NCBI GenBank assembly: GCA_964019155.1
Contig: OZ025239.1
Location: forward strand, 114,404,020-114,468,019
Source: Osedax fenrisi
Taxonomy: Eukaryota; Annelida; Polychaeta; Sabellida; Siboglinidae
DNA length: 64,000 nucleotides
Reading direction: 5' to 3'
The notes under the pieces are model-generated. The model did no database searches. It was not told the DNA's origin and saw only the letters and a list, made by a program, of their open reading frames with translations. Position 1 is the first letter of the stretch; every line of letters starts with the position of its first letter. This document shows positions 49,583 through 64,000 of the stretch, piece after piece. The position numbers were made by a program, and so were the translations under genes.

Positions 49583-49934
49583 TGAAATATGCATGTATAT
49601 ATAAGTATACATATATAAGTATACATAAGCATATATAACATAATCATATAATATAAGTGTATTACATGTGATTATATAATAATGTGTATTATTACATAAT
49701 AGATGATACATAATAGATGTAATAAAATGCCATCGACATCGCATACTAATCTACTATTGATAAACTAGCTACACACGCACGCACAGAGGTCATGCAAAGA
49801 CAGTAGTAGACGACCTTGGTCATGTGTTGTTTGATTTGCTTGTAGCGTCTCCACCTACAGCCCAGTAGCCCAGTGATAAGGGTCTCCTTGTACTTGGGCT
49901 CAAAGTATTGCGGCTTCCCTCTGTATTTAGCCAT
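31417..49934 (-). CDS. Six-pass glycerophosphodiester phosphodiesterase, GDPD2/4/5 type, 13 exons, 574 aa
   Basis: Membrane enzyme of the GDE group, whose vertebrate members hydrolyse glycerophosphodiesters or cleave GPI anchors at the cell surface. Exons: 49934-49815, 49173-49070, 45549-45456, 45041-44883, 44527-44434, 43222-43083, 42594-42358, 42120-42028, 35669-35535, 34583-34438, 33387-33231, 31715-31633, 31579-31417. Phases all join. The N-terminus KPQYFEPKYKETLITGLLGC matches the GDE2 start. Hydrophobic segments fall at about 43-68, 80-106, 125-145, 163-183 and 193-213. The GDPD domain follows (about 228-480), then a last membrane segment (about 500-520) and a 54-aa tail. Catalytic-type residues seen: His232 (AHKGA), Glu260 and Asp262 (LESDVSIS), His275 (LHDATLPRTTDV). 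Odd: the family HR motif reads His-Lys. Exon 1 has a second in-frame donor at 49784 that would add 10 residues. Substrate is unknown. Confidence 0.9.
32155..32613. mobile_element. MITE-like element with about 34-bp inverted ends
   Basis: The left end 'atcaaagattttccgaagga' plus 'aagatataacactt' pairs with the right end 'agtgttatatcttatcttcg' plus 'caaaatctttgat'. The interior of about 390 bp shows no coding sequence. It lies in the GDE intron between exons 11 and 12. Confidence 0.75.
34318..34430. repeat. (GGGTA)n pentamer array at the exon 10 donor of the GDE gene
   Basis: About 22 pentamers of 'gggta' with 'aggta' and 'gagta' variants start 8 bp past the exon 10 donor (GTTACC on the minus strand). 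Confidence 0.9.
34590..34995. repeat. 32-bp minisatellite with acceptor motif, about 10 copies
   Basis: The unit is 'taatgttaacaataactgcc' plus 'actagggggaga'. On the minus strand each contains TCCCCCTAGTGG. This matches the C-rich tract and TAG of the real exon 10 acceptor at 34583 (CCCCCTAG|GTGTGG). Confidence 0.9.
35040..35534. repeat. About 32-bp minisatellite touching the GDE exon 9 donor, about 14 copies
   Basis: The unit is 'ccaccaggtgatgctgttga' plus 'tgacgacccctac', with gat/gtt variation. On the minus strand the array begins about 7 bp into the intron (GTTAGTGGCACCTGGTGG). It runs to within about 45 bp of the preceding 32-bp array. Confidence 0.9.
35745..35855 (-). mobile_element. 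SINE 3'-end fragment (copy 3)
   Basis: Reverse complement of the SINE 3' block: 'ggtggagtcctttcatccca' then 'ttcaggaacttcgatgaag', 'cacttataaccatatggct' and 'aatgtccctta'. Preceded by (TTGTTA)n, the complement of the A-rich tail. It sits in GDE intron 8. Confidence 0.85.
36150..36536. repeat. (GT)n array with regular 'gggtat' interruptions
   Basis: 387 bp of GT with TAT, GGG and GCG variants in repeating order. The block 36310-36420 closely resembles 36425-36520. Open frames here are artefacts. Confidence 0.95.
36657..36896. mobile_element. 240-bp MITE with about 50-bp terminal inverted repeats
   Basis: The left end 'aaggggtgttcacgcgagca' continues to 'ttcctgcaatcggctgaagg'. The right end is its diverged reverse complement ('tagctgattgcaggaataga' to 'tgtgaacacccctt'). 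The left flank gives 'tt' before 'aagggg', suggesting a TTAA-type target, but the right flank does not confirm it. It lies in GDE intron 8. Confidence 0.8.
39200..40233. mobile_element. Non-autonomous hAT-like element, 1,034 bp, with 8-bp target duplication
   Basis: Starts 'cagggttggattaaaatcgg' and ends 'ttaaatcgggccaaccctg', imperfect inverted ends of the CAGGGTTGG type common in hAT elements. The 8 bp before (39192-39199) and after (40234-40241) are both 'gtgtgtat'. The interior is AT-rich with several 'gatttaaatcatgattt' palindromes and no transposase frame. Mobilisation would need a transposase in trans. Confidence 0.9.
41163..41392 (+). mobile_element. 5'-truncated SINE (copy 4)
   Basis: Body and 3' block of the SINE from 'cctgtcaggaccagt' to 'tggatgggatgaaagtactc', then 'caccaaaataacaat'. 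The tRNA head is missing. It lies in GDE intron 8, antisense to the gene. Confidence 0.88.
41946..42023. repeat. Purine tract 'gggaggggag' at the GDE exon 8 donor
   Basis: About 78 bases, nearly all G and A on the plus strand, lying just 5 bp into the intron. It could form a triplex or a G-rich structure. Confidence 0.75.
42125..42260. repeat. 'atatataggtatacatgtat' and AT repeats before GDE exon 8
   Basis: Three units of 'ataataaggtatataggta' type followed by (TA)n. The exon 8 edge 'tagaggtcatc' is present twice at 42111-42133, a 14-bp duplication that includes the acceptor. Confidence 0.7.
43232..43440. repeat. Minisatellite 'ggggttaacagggggta' before GDE exon 6
   Basis: About 10 degenerate units of 15-30 bp with 'ggttaatggggctagg' variants. 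On the minus strand they give CCCCTAACCCC-type pyrimidine runs and many CTAG/TTAAC motifs within 10 bp of the exon. Confidence 0.8.
44024..44418. repeat. 17-bp minisatellite beside the GDE exon 5 donor, about 23 copies
   Basis: The units 'gaggacatgtactgatg' and 'gaggacatataccgatg' alternate as a dimer of about 34 bp. The nearest unit ends about 16 bp from the donor at 44433. All three minus-strand frames are open across it and give repeat peptides; they are artefacts. Confidence 0.92.
45005..45325. repeat. Five copies of the GDE exon 4 acceptor edge
   Basis: 'ccatagggtgtgaagtaggg' plus 'ctatcatctgt' (exon start in reverse) recurs at 45015, 45069, 45155, 45195 and 45296. Copies diverge with distance from the real exon: the last has 'tatggagcagagctatta'. 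Three of the five keep CAG before the exon-like bases. Confidence 0.88.
45574..45624. repeat. 12-bp repeat 'ggttaagctgta', about 4 copies, before GDE exon 3
   Basis: On the minus strand each unit gives CTACAGCTTAACC. Its TACAG matches that of the real acceptor (TTGTACAG|GTTC) 25 bp further on. Confidence 0.8.
46590..46690. repeat. 'gtgactaatacagt' minisatellite, GDE intron 2
   Basis: About 7 imperfect 14-bp units. Confidence 0.8.
46730..46905. repeat. 'gtacatctgcacctagccta' repeats, GDE intron 2
   Basis: Three long units with 'gtggaagagagacaggt' between, then two diverged ones. Confidence 0.7.
46989..47030. repeat. (CAA)n microsatellite
   Basis: Thirteen uninterrupted triplets. Confidence 0.9.
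47158..47370. repeat. (TG/AG)n repeat tract
   Basis: 'tgtgagagtgagtgtg' text over 210 bp. The Thr/His/Leu/Ser frame on the minus strand is an artefact. Confidence 0.9.
48200..48285. repeat. (AT)n microsatellite
   Basis: 'atatatctatat' units followed by pure AT. Similar tracts stand at 49407-49447 and 49548-49578. Confidence 0.9.
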
Positions 49935-49957
49935 TCTGTGTTGGCGAACATGTGAGG

Positions 49958-50046
49958 GTAAAGAGGAGGAGGGGGGTGTAGGAGGGAGGAGGAGGAGGGG
50001 GAGGAGGGGGGAGGAGGAGGAGGGGGGTAAAGAGAACGAGGAGGGG
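49958..50046. repeat. GGA-rich purine tract upstream of the GDE start
   Basis: 'ggaggaggaggaggggg' text 30-110 bp upstream of the GDE start codon, purine-rich on plus and pyrimidine-rich on the coding strand. It may act as the acceptor tract of a 5' untranslated exon (an AACACAG lies 1 bp before the ATG) or as promoter sequence. Confidence 0.6.
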
Positions 50047-50431
50047 GCCATAAATACCAGCAGTCAGATAGACCACACTGGTATAGATGATAAAAGGTGT
50101 GAGATAAGGTGTGGGTGATAAGAGTTGGGTGTTAAGAGGGGGGTGATTGGCTCGCTATAAGCAACAACATATATTAATCACCTACTAATGTTTTTGTCAT
50201 GGATAAGTATGAAGGTAATATATAGAGATGGATGTGTATGGCTAAATTGAGATATAAATAACTATATTGAAATGGAATAAGTAGGTAATCGAGCCCTAAT
50301 GATAGAGTACAATGCTATACGAGATACATTGTACGAGATAGAGCAGTCGTAGCTATAAATAGCCCCGCCCCCCTCCCCGTCCGAGATGTTCTAGAATAAA
50401 CGCGTGCTATAAGAAGGATGCCGATATTGAA

Positions 50432-55286
<4,855 letters not shown>

Positions 55287-55738
55287 ATATTAATATTAAC
55301 ACTACGCGGTCGATCATTAATATCAACAATCAACGTTATAGCAACACATGAGGTTAAATTACTTCAAGTGATATACGCTATTTAATTATGATTTATTATA
55401 ATATCAGTTACATCGGTTTAAGATTAAAAACAGAGATACAATTATAGTGATGCATTCTTAATCAAACGTGTTCAACTATTCAAAAGTCTATGTATTCTAT
55501 TTAAACTATTCTAATGTCTATTAATCATGTATTTGTATATGCATCCTATATTTGATTCCAATTTTGTTAATCGAAAGTATTGAGATCCTACAATATTTTG
55601 AAATTAAATAACTAGTTTTAAAGTTTTAATAACTAATTTTATTATATTTACAAAATACATTTCATGAAAGAACATAGAAATCTATTTTATAAATTAAATA
55701 GAGTACAAAGTTTATGATTACAATCCAATATTTATTCA

Positions 55739-55791
<53 letters not shown>

Positions 55792-57654
55792 AATATAACA
55801 CATAGTTTTAGAATAGGATAATGCTCTATATCAAACATATAATGTAGGTAGTCATGTCCTACATCTGAGATAGATTACTTAAAGGTGTGCCTAAATATCA
55901 TTATAACTATAGTTTATATATCTATATTATTTAAATAATATATAATAATGATTAAATATGAATGCGAATTGCATTCCAAAATCAGATTAAAAATAATATA
56001 ACTGTACTACACATAATTAAATAAATTAACTTTTATAGATATATTATGTATATAATATATACTAAACATAATAAATAAAATAATAACTGTTATAGGTATA
56101 TACAATGTATATTATACATATATAAATAAATATATAGTTTACATTTTTACAATAGAAATATCAAAATAACTAGCATTCGAGTACGTAATTAATAATTGAC
56201 CAAATACACATTCTAAACAAGTGATTATCACAGAATGTTGATGCTTGGTCTTATGCGGATGCAGCACATTAAACTACAACAAATCATCTACTACGTAAAC
56301 AACAACAACAACAACAATAATATAACTAAGCGTGTTGAACTAATCGCATACACGTAAACATAACATAAATAAATCAGATCTATGATTGCTTATCATCGGG
56401 CAAGGAATCATGAATGTATGTGCCGTATAATGTATACCCAACATATATATATATATGTAATACAATATATATATATATAAATGTGTGTGCATACGATGTA
56501 TGTCGTACATTCATATATATATAATCATAAATTATATACACAACTTAGTAAATATATATACATATTAAGATAGATGAAGTACACAAATTAGTACGCCGTA
56601 ATATTATACTATAATTATTGGTAATCACTCTATAATGTAATGATTAAAGCAGACGTTGTAACGATGCGCCTGTCTCGCGATCGACTCATCCAATCAGAGT
56701 ATTATATAAGTTAAATTAAGCGTGTGTGCATCATTAAAACAACGGCCTAAATTTGAGATACAGATTACTTTCGATAACTAATTGTTTTCATAGGTAAATG
56801 TATTTCCTAAATGTAACAAATAAGTCGTATATATATATATATATATATAGGTTTATTTTTATATTTAAAGTTGAATAGAAACAAGATTAAATCTTTATTT
56901 AAATCTGTTTACAAATATTTATCATATTACCATCTGAATGTTGTATTTACTTATTGAAATTAGTAAATACATCCTAGTTTACACACTTACACATTGTAGG
57001 ATTAGCATATATTAGTAACGTATATAATTATAAATATACTAGAATTATTATTATAATAAGTATATGAGATATATGTCTATATATACTTTCCCACAAAATA
57101 TTATAATATTATTATTTTTTTTTATAATTTTAAACATAATTGTTATAATAATGTTCAAATTAATTAACCATACCTAATAATATATCATATGATAGTAATA
57201 CATGGTGATAATTATCAGGTATATAGAAAATAAGACCACTTTCAGATATGGTATCCAAGTTGAATGGGAGTTATGGTAGTGATATATGTACAGGGCATAT
57301 ACAGGGTAGGCATAAACCCAACAATATTTGAATTTTATGTTGATTTTTCCTATTTTTTGAAAAATTATTTTCATATATTCAATTTTAATATCATATTATG
57401 ATTTAGTATATAAATCATTAATAGCTAAAATTAATATTATAATAATTAACATTTTTAATAATACATTATTTATTAAAATTAATAAAAATTCTTTGTAACA
57501 TAATATTCTAATACATAAATTACCTCACTAAGTATTGAAATACGATAAATATTAGCAAAAAACCCAAAAATCCATAAAACCTAATATTTTATTGTTGGGT
57601 TAAACCTAGAAAAACTTAAAAACCCACCTGGTCAAAAATGTGTATATATATTGT

Positions 57655-57750
57655 TATATTGTTATTTTTATTTGGTGGAGTCTTTCATCCCATCCAGGAA
57701 CTTAGATAAAGTTTTCACTTATAAACATATATGGCTCTAATGTCCCTTCT
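57655..57750 (-). mobile_element. SINE 3'-end fragment (copy 5)
   Basis: Reverse complement of the 3' block: 'tttggtggagtctttcatcc' then 'catccaggaacttagataaa' and 'tggctctaatgtcccttct'. The head and body are missing. Confidence 0.85.
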
Positions 57751-59688
57751 AAGCCATATATATATATATATAGCTCTACTAAATTGGATTATCCACTCTT
57801 CAATACTAGCTACTTACTGTATAACACATTTCGAACTCTCTATTACAACTTATCATCAATCATATCGGGCTACCTCTCTTCCTCAGCTGTAAACTTCATA
57901 TTCTTTATCCATAAATCTATATATTCTTTCAACCCTAGCTATATCTCTAATCTACTTCAAAAACATACCATCTTATTTCTCTTCTTCATAAAAATGCTTC
58001 TCTCCTTATCTCCCGGAACTTTTGTAAAACATCCTATAAAATAACTACTTTATGGAATTCCCTCCTTCCTACCAATAGCTCTATTATATACCTCAGATGA
58101 TTCGTAAATCTTATTATTTTATCATTTATTCTAATATATAAACCATACAACTTCTTATCTCTGTATTGTTATTGTTGTAACTATTATCTAATTTTTATCA
58201 TAACATTTATGTGGGTCATTACATTGTTTTTTATTATTATTTTCTCCACATCAAAGGAGCCTATGTGATGCTAATTATAGTGCTAATAAATTATTATATA
58301 TCGTTAATAACGATTCGTTATATATATATATGTAAACATAAAACACAAATATATAAGAATAGTAACACATACTAATATAATTAGATACATATATACAAAT
58401 CATATATCCGATATAATATATTATATTAATAATATAGTATATTGTTATAATAATTATAGAGGGGTTCAATTATTGATATTTAAATATAATTTTAAATATC
58501 AAAATTATTAATTTTAATGTATATACGAATTGTAATGTTAAAATATGGTATGTAATATAATATAAAATAAATACAGATATAATATAGATATTATCATGTA
58601 GTAGGCATTACTCATTACAAGGTATAGTTAACTATAATATTAGATTTGAAAGTGCCGTATTTTGAAAATAATTTTCAGTAGCCCGTAATTATCAATTAAT
58701 TTTTATAATAACAACTATACAAAACTATATTTATAATTATGATATTAATTCATATTATTTATAAATATATATATCTAAATAATGAACATGAATGAATCTC
58801 AAAAAAATAAACGGTTAAATATATGAATTGTATACTTAAATACATTATATACAAATAAATTAGATTTTAAAATTTAAAATTTTGATATTAAATTTTGATA
58901 ATATATTATATAAATATAGATAATAATATTCATGGATTATATTAACCTTATATAAAAATAGTATAAAATATATGAATATATTACTTATAATACAAGTATA
59001 TATAATTTTTATTTTGTTATTCAATAATGTATAAAACGTATAATTTAGAGTTGTGGATATAAAAATATAAAGTTGATTAGCACTTGTTTTCAAAGATTAT
59101 AATAACTAATAAACAAGTCACCTAGGTAGTCACGTGATATATACGACCTATTATCAAGGACAACGTACTTGCTATTAATCATTGAATTACGCTAATATTT
59201 TTATTTGCATATCCCATCGATATAAATAAAACTTTTATTTACATCGATGGCTTATAAATACAAATCTATGGATTTACATGTTATAAATAAATAGATGTTA
59301 ATACACAATACCCTTATTGTTAACATTTTACCTATAGGTATACTTCGACATATATGTTTCCATGACATTAATATATTAATATATAAATAATAATTATTAA
59401 TTAATTTTATTTTTATAAACTTTTAGAAAAGTTATCTTACTACAACTAATTAGATTTTTCTAAGATTATGTTGCTATAACTCAGTAATAACAATGTAAAT
59501 CTTTAATTACATCGATAAACTGGAAAATAATTATATGTATAATATAGTTTATAGTATAAAATTTATACTACTATATAGTTATTTGATTTATTATAGAATT
59601 TACCTACATTTAATTTAATTATCTATGAATTTAATCTTAGAATAAAAATACCCGACAGGAGGGAAAATACGTTACATCGAGTAGGAGT

Positions 59689-59742
59689 AAGACCTCTTAA
59701 GAGGATAATTATAATTATAACCTCGAGGTTATAGGAGGTCTT
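59689..59742. repeat. Palindrome, 'aagacctc...gaggtctt'
   Basis: 'aagacctcttaagagg' pairs imperfectly with 'cctcgaggttataggaggtc' plus 'tt' around an AT centre. It shares the block 'gaggttataggaggtcttg' with the palindrome at 60077. Confidence 0.7.
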
Positions 59743-60076
59743 GGAAGAGATACTTAAAAAACACCATTCGTAGTTATCATAATATGTTAAAAAGGACAAT
59801 CAATAATCGCTTGTATAATTAACATTATATAGAACTCTTTCGTTTTATTGAGTTAATTTATAAAATATTAAATTTAAATATGCATAATATCGGAATTACG
59901 TCAGTTTGCACTCTACCTACAATTTATAGATTGCAACTATTGTTGTATGCATAGAGAAATAAGTGACTTCGTTCTCTATGGTTGTATGCGTTACATCCTA
60001 GATTATCTAGTAGATAGACTAAAACATAGGTACAATCTGTGTAAGATTTATCAACGATTTTATTGATATTTGTTCG

Positions 60077-60131
60077 AAATATTCCAAGACATCCTATAAC
60101 CTCGGAGGTTATAGGAGGTCTTGAATATTCC
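60077..60131. repeat. 55-bp near-perfect palindrome
   Basis: Arms of about 27 bp, 'aatattccaagacatcctat' plus 'aacctc', against their complement, with only two or so mismatches and almost no loop. Confidence 0.85.
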
Positions 60132-60766
60132 GATTTTTAAAGTAGAGTCGACTGATATTAGAATATATTAATATATTAACAATTGTTAAAACATATATTT
60201 AATAAAGAAAATAAACACTTCCATAGAATAACATTTGTATTTATATACACTATTAAATGAGTTTCCCGATATGTGGCAATATTACATATTTTGGTGACAT
60301 TTATATATATACACATACCTATACATATATATAGTATATAGGTATACCTATAGTATACTGTGTACCAAGACATAGGTGTGTTTTTTGGTATGTGTATATA
60401 TAAATTTCACCCAAATATGTAATATATACTATATACTATCACATTTGATATACGGGCGCTGCAACAGGGGGGCATGGGGGTATGTCCCCCACTTTAAAAT
60501 ATAGTGGGATCTCCTATGCATTAGTCCCCCCACTTTTACCACAACATTTATTTTGATTGGTTGGTCCCCCCTACATACAAAATCGTTCCATCGGCACTAA
60601 TTCTATCGCATAATTAATGTATTTTTTGACTAAGTCCTAAATGCATAGAATTATAGTTTACCATAGATTTATAGTAAAATATAAATCTATGCCTAAATGT
60701 TATAAAAAGTATACTTACATTATTTTATTTAAATTAAATTAATTATGTATATTATTACTTACTATA

Positions 60767-60866
60767 TATACATATATAAAGGTTAGTATACTACTACAAG
60801 AATATAGTATAGTATACTATATATATATACATATATAAAGGTTAGTATACTACTACAAGAATATCA
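60767..60866. repeat. Direct duplication of about 57 bp
   Basis: 'acatatataaaggttagtat' plus 'actactacaagaatat' occurs twice, at 60769-60805 and 60829-60864, separated by 'agtatagtatactatatata'. Confidence 0.8.
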
Positions 60867-61058
60867 TTGGTGTTGTGTCTCTCATACCGAACACACCTGT
60901 GCTGTGTCTCAATATTAAATCATTGCTATCGTGTAAAACATATTAATATGACAAATAGACAATTGTCTAACACTCGTAATCGATTTCTATAGAAATCGTT
61001 TATGTATATTCCTACATATATTGTAGAGCTATAGTCTATAGACTATAACTCTACAATC

Positions 61059-61095
<37 letters not shown>

Positions 61096-61203
61096 TTATA
61101 TTCAGGTATTATATGTATTCCATGTACCAATACCATAATATTATAATACTATTATAAAATGTTATATTAATAACTATTGTAAATTATTAATAATACTATT
61201 TAC

Positions 61204-63127
61204 CGAAAATAGATTTCAGGGATCTCACTGGCGGTATTATTATAATTCATGCGGATGTCGTGTTTGAATACAACTCTTAACACTTGTTAAAGCCGAACGG
61301 GTTAAGGAATGGGTTAAGGAACACAATAAAAGAGAAGATGAAATATCAAATCTAAAACCATATATAACCATATAAACTGCCTGTGTGGCTCAGTGGCCCA
61401 TTTTAAGGCTTTTTAAGGCCCTTTTAAGGCGTCAGACACACAATCAGTAGGACACGGGTTCGAGCCTCGTCCGGACCATTAATTAATTTTATAAAATGGG
61501 TCTTAAAATTTTATTTAGAAGTGATCTTATATAATTGTGTATAAATAAATGATCGGCTCTCGTTAAAACCATGGATGCCTTAACATGAGAGCGGCTTCGA
61601 AGGGACATTAGAGCCATATATGGTTATAAGTGAAAACTTCATCTAAGTTCCTGGATGGGATGAAAGGACTCCACCAAATAAAAAAAAAAAAAAAAAAAAA
61701 TATGTTAGTAACATGTTACTAGAACCCAGCAAACAGTAAGAGCAGCATAATAGCAGCATAACAGCATATGCTAGAGCCTAAAATGTTTACATTATGCTAT
61801 TATGCTGCCATTATGCTGCTATTAAATGTATATTATGCTGCTATTAAATGTATATTATGCTGTTATTAATTTGTCATGCTATTCTAATAATAGCAGCATA
61901 ATATACTTTTAAAATTAATAGCAGCATAATATTAGCATAATGGCAGCACAATAGCAGCATAACATCAGCATAATAGCATGACAAATTAATAGCAGCATAA
62001 TATACATTTAATAGCAGCATAATGGCAGCATAATAGCATAATGTAAACATTGGATGCTCTATCATATGCTGTTATGCTGCTATTATGCTGCTCTTACTGT
62101 TTTCTGGGCACTACGATTATTGATATAGACTACCCAGCAAACAGTAAGAGCAGCATAATAGCAGCATAACAGCAAATGCTAGAGCCTCAAATGTTTTCAT
62201 TGTGCTATTATGCTGCTGTTATGCTGCTGTTATGCTGCTGTTATGCTGCTATTATGCTGATATTATGCTGCTATTAATTTTAAATGTCTATTATGCTGCT
62301 ATTATACTGCTATTCTAATAATAGCAGCATAATAGCAGCATAATATACTTTTAAAATTAATAGCAGCATAATAGCAGCATAATGGCAGCATAATAGCAGC
62401 ATAACAGCAGCATAATAGCGTGACAAATTAATAGCAGCATAATAGCAGCATAATATACATTTAATAGCAGCATAATAGCACAATGTAAACATTTGAGGAT
62501 CTAGAATATGCTGTTATGCTGCTATTATGCTGCTCTTACTGTTTGCTGGGCAACCTTTAACATTGTATTTTAGTATAAATAGTACTGAGAAAGATGTGCA
62601 CGAATACAAAGTGTTGAGAAACTGGTGTTGATAATTAAACTGAGAAAAGAATTCCGAGTACAGAATGATAATAAAGATAGTTTTTCAATATTAGTAGTAC
62701 CCAGCAAACAGTAAGAGCAGCATAATAGCAGCATAACAGCAAATGCTAGAGCCTCAAATGTTTACATTGTGCTATTATACTGCTATTAAATGTATATTAT
62801 GCTGCTATTAATTTGTCACGCTATTATGCTGCTGTTATGCTGCTATTATGCTGCCATTATGCTGCTATTATGCTGCTATTAATATCAGCATAATAGCAGC
62901 ATAACAGCAGCATAATATCATTACAAATTAATATCAGCATAATAGCAGCATAATAGACATTTAATAGCAGCATAATAGCACAATGTAAACATTTGAGGCT
63001 CTAGCATTTGCTGTTATGCTGCTATTATGCTACTCTTACTATTTGCTGGGTGTATAGTCGTATACATGCCCAACTTACATCGAGGTATATTAAGGGCCAC
63101 TCGATTTTCCCATGTTTTATAACACAT
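61204..63127 (-). CDS. Two putative 5' exons of the unrecognised gene
   Basis: Exon 63127-63079 would start MCYKTWENRVALNIPR and ends in a strong donor (T|GTAAGT, phase 1). Exon 61273-61204 continues FVFKHDIRMNYNNTASEI, then PEIYF, with donor GTAAAT (phase 2). The two join in frame and the result reads like ordinary protein with an N-glycosylation-type NNTA site. Neither exon alone is strong, and the intron between them holds the SINE and three fold-back elements. The link to the exons at 55-50 kb is only a guess from strand and order. Confidence 0.35.
61379..61701 (+). mobile_element. Full-length SINE (copy 6) with an insertion in the tRNA head
   Basis: Same family as the 9608 copy. It has A and B boxes ('tggctcagtgg', 'gggttcgagcctcg') and the 3' block, and a tail of about 21 pure A, the cleanest in the window, so probably the youngest copy. 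The head carries about 30 extra bases after 'ctcagtggc' ('ccattttaaggctttttaag' plus 'gccctttt'), built from repeated 'ttaaggc', which lies next to the A box. Confidence 0.92.
61725..62108. mobile_element. Fold-back element A, 384 bp
   Basis: Ends 'cccagcaaacagtaagagca' and, inverted, 'ctcttactgttttctggg'. Inside, 'agcagcataata' units run in one direction on one half and inverted on the other, so the element can fold along almost its whole length. It is non-coding. Confidence 0.88.
62133..62550. mobile_element. Fold-back element B, 418 bp
   Basis: Same ends as element A ('cccagcaaacagtaagagca' and 'cttactgtttgctggg'), 24 bp to its right. It has more internal 'atgctgctatt' units than A. Confidence 0.88.
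62700..63050. mobile_element. Fold-back element C, 351 bp
   Basis: Third copy, same orientation class, with fewer internal units and a slightly altered right end ('ctcttactatttgctggg'). A spacer of about 149 bp without repeats separates it from B. Confidence 0.88.
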
Positions 63128-64000
63128 TTTTTCTCATATATGATTCTCATATAAATTATACAATTATATTATCTATAATAAAAAATCCTTCTTTTATATA
63201 CAAAATTACTTTCCCTCTCTTCAGATCCCCATAAAATATTCAAACTTACTATTACACTTATCTCTCCACTATTTAAATTATCCCTTCCATATATTAATAA
63301 TGATAATCGGTAAGAAAAATAACAGGAAAAAAAATAACGGAAAAAAAATAACAGAAAAAAATAACAAGAAAAAAAAACAGGAAAAAAAATATCAGGTAAA
63401 TAAAATAACAAGAACAAAAATTACCAAAAAAATAACAAGAAAAAAAATAACGCAAAAAAAATAACAGTAAAAATAAAAATGATGTATATCAATAAATAAT
63501 GAAAAAAAATTATTACGTTTTCTGAAATAATAATTCTGATATTTGTTTTTAAAAAAAATTAGAATAATTGTTCACATTATATATAAAGTTTGAAAATGTA
63601 TAATAGAAATTTCTGCAATATATTCTTATGTATATATTACAGATTGATATTTTTATTGATATTTCAGGGTTTGTTTGGTTTAATTGGTTTGGTTTGTGTT
63701 GCTTGGTTTTTTTTACCATCATTACATCCCTAAATGAGCCTTAAATGCGTGTACTTATCATTATATATAATAAGGAAATAATATATTGTATAAAAAGTCT
63801 AATAATATCCATGGATAAATATCAGGGTACAACAAAATAAATGCTTTAAAATTAATAAAATATATATATATTGGATATGTTTTTCTTGTTATTTTTTTTT
63901 TGTTATTTTTTTTCGTGTTATTTTTTTCTCGTTATTTTTTTCCTAGATTCATTAATAATACCTCCCTTTATCATCTGGATATTAGTATTCTATTGGAAAA
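63128..64000. other. Right end: AT-rich with inverted simple repeats
   Basis: 'aataacaggaaaaaaa' units (63318-63470) and their approximate complement 'tttttgttattttttttc' (63883-63945) face each other across about 410 bp. No gene is visible. A start region for the unrecognised gene could lie here, but I see no promoter motif I would defend. Confidence 0.5.

Larger units (their letters stand above)
55287..61203. other. AT-rich stretch, probably intron of the unrecognised gene
   Basis: Contains AT microsatellites (55743-55786, 56828-56850), a SINE 3' fragment (57655-57745), two related palindromes (59689-59742, 60077-60131) and a direct duplication near 60770. A hydrophobic open frame on minus at 57174-57374 ends at a stop with no fitting donor. 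I see no convincing exon, although at least one is expected between 55286 and 61204 if the flanking exons belong together. Confidence 0.5.

Noticed and set aside
57174..57374. Hydrophobic minus open frame of 66 codons
   Set aside because: AT-rich, no fitting donor before the stop, and no family resemblance.
57784..58044. Plus-strand open frame of 86 codons next to a SINE fragment
   Set aside because: Could be a remnant of a transposable element, but no reverse-transcriptase or other motif is visible.

Overview
The window looks like nuclear DNA of an invertebrate animal. It is AT-rich and non-coding for the most part. The protein-coding genes are split by many introns, and microsatellites, minisatellites, tRNA-derived SINEs, LINE tails and fold-back (MITE-like) elements are everywhere. 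Three multi-exon genes could be followed by reading frame, splice phase and family alignment. They belong to animal-type families: a glutamine-dependent NAD+ synthetase like NADSYN1, ribosomal protein uL23 (RPL23A), and a six-pass glycerophosphodiester phosphodiesterase of the GDPD2/4/5 (GDE) group. I cannot name the phylum.

Layout. 1-4518 is AT-rich and holds at most one weak exon. 4519-26066 (minus) is a complete NADSYN1-like gene of 18 coding exons (710 aa). A single-exon gene for a basic HMG-box protein (12851-13471, minus) sits in its intron 11 between two perfect triplet arrays in inverted orientation. 26067-28945 is the spacer between divergent genes and holds a decayed LINE 3' end. 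28946-31197 (plus) is RPL23A in 3 exons. 31417-49934 (minus) is a GDE-type gene of 13 coding exons (574 aa), convergent with RPL23A. 50432-55286 (minus), with possible 5' exons at 61204-63127, is an unrecognised gene ending in a membrane segment. The right end holds a full-length SINE and three fold-back elements in a row.

The genes share no obvious pathway. NADSYN1 makes NAD+ in the cytosol, RPL23A is part of the 60S ribosome, and the GDE protein is a membrane ecto-phosphodiesterase. What unites them is intron structure. Tandem arrays repeatedly abut exons and in several introns copy the 3' splice site plus the first 14-30 bases of the exon, giving rows of decoy acceptors. The 5' splice sites of the three reconstructed genes favour GTT (often GTTAGT) over the usual GTRAGT: 21 of 31 have T at +3. 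These two features are the most unusual in the window.

Limits: exon borders were set by hand from splice dinucleotides, phase continuity and remembered family sequences. No search, alignment or transcript data were available.
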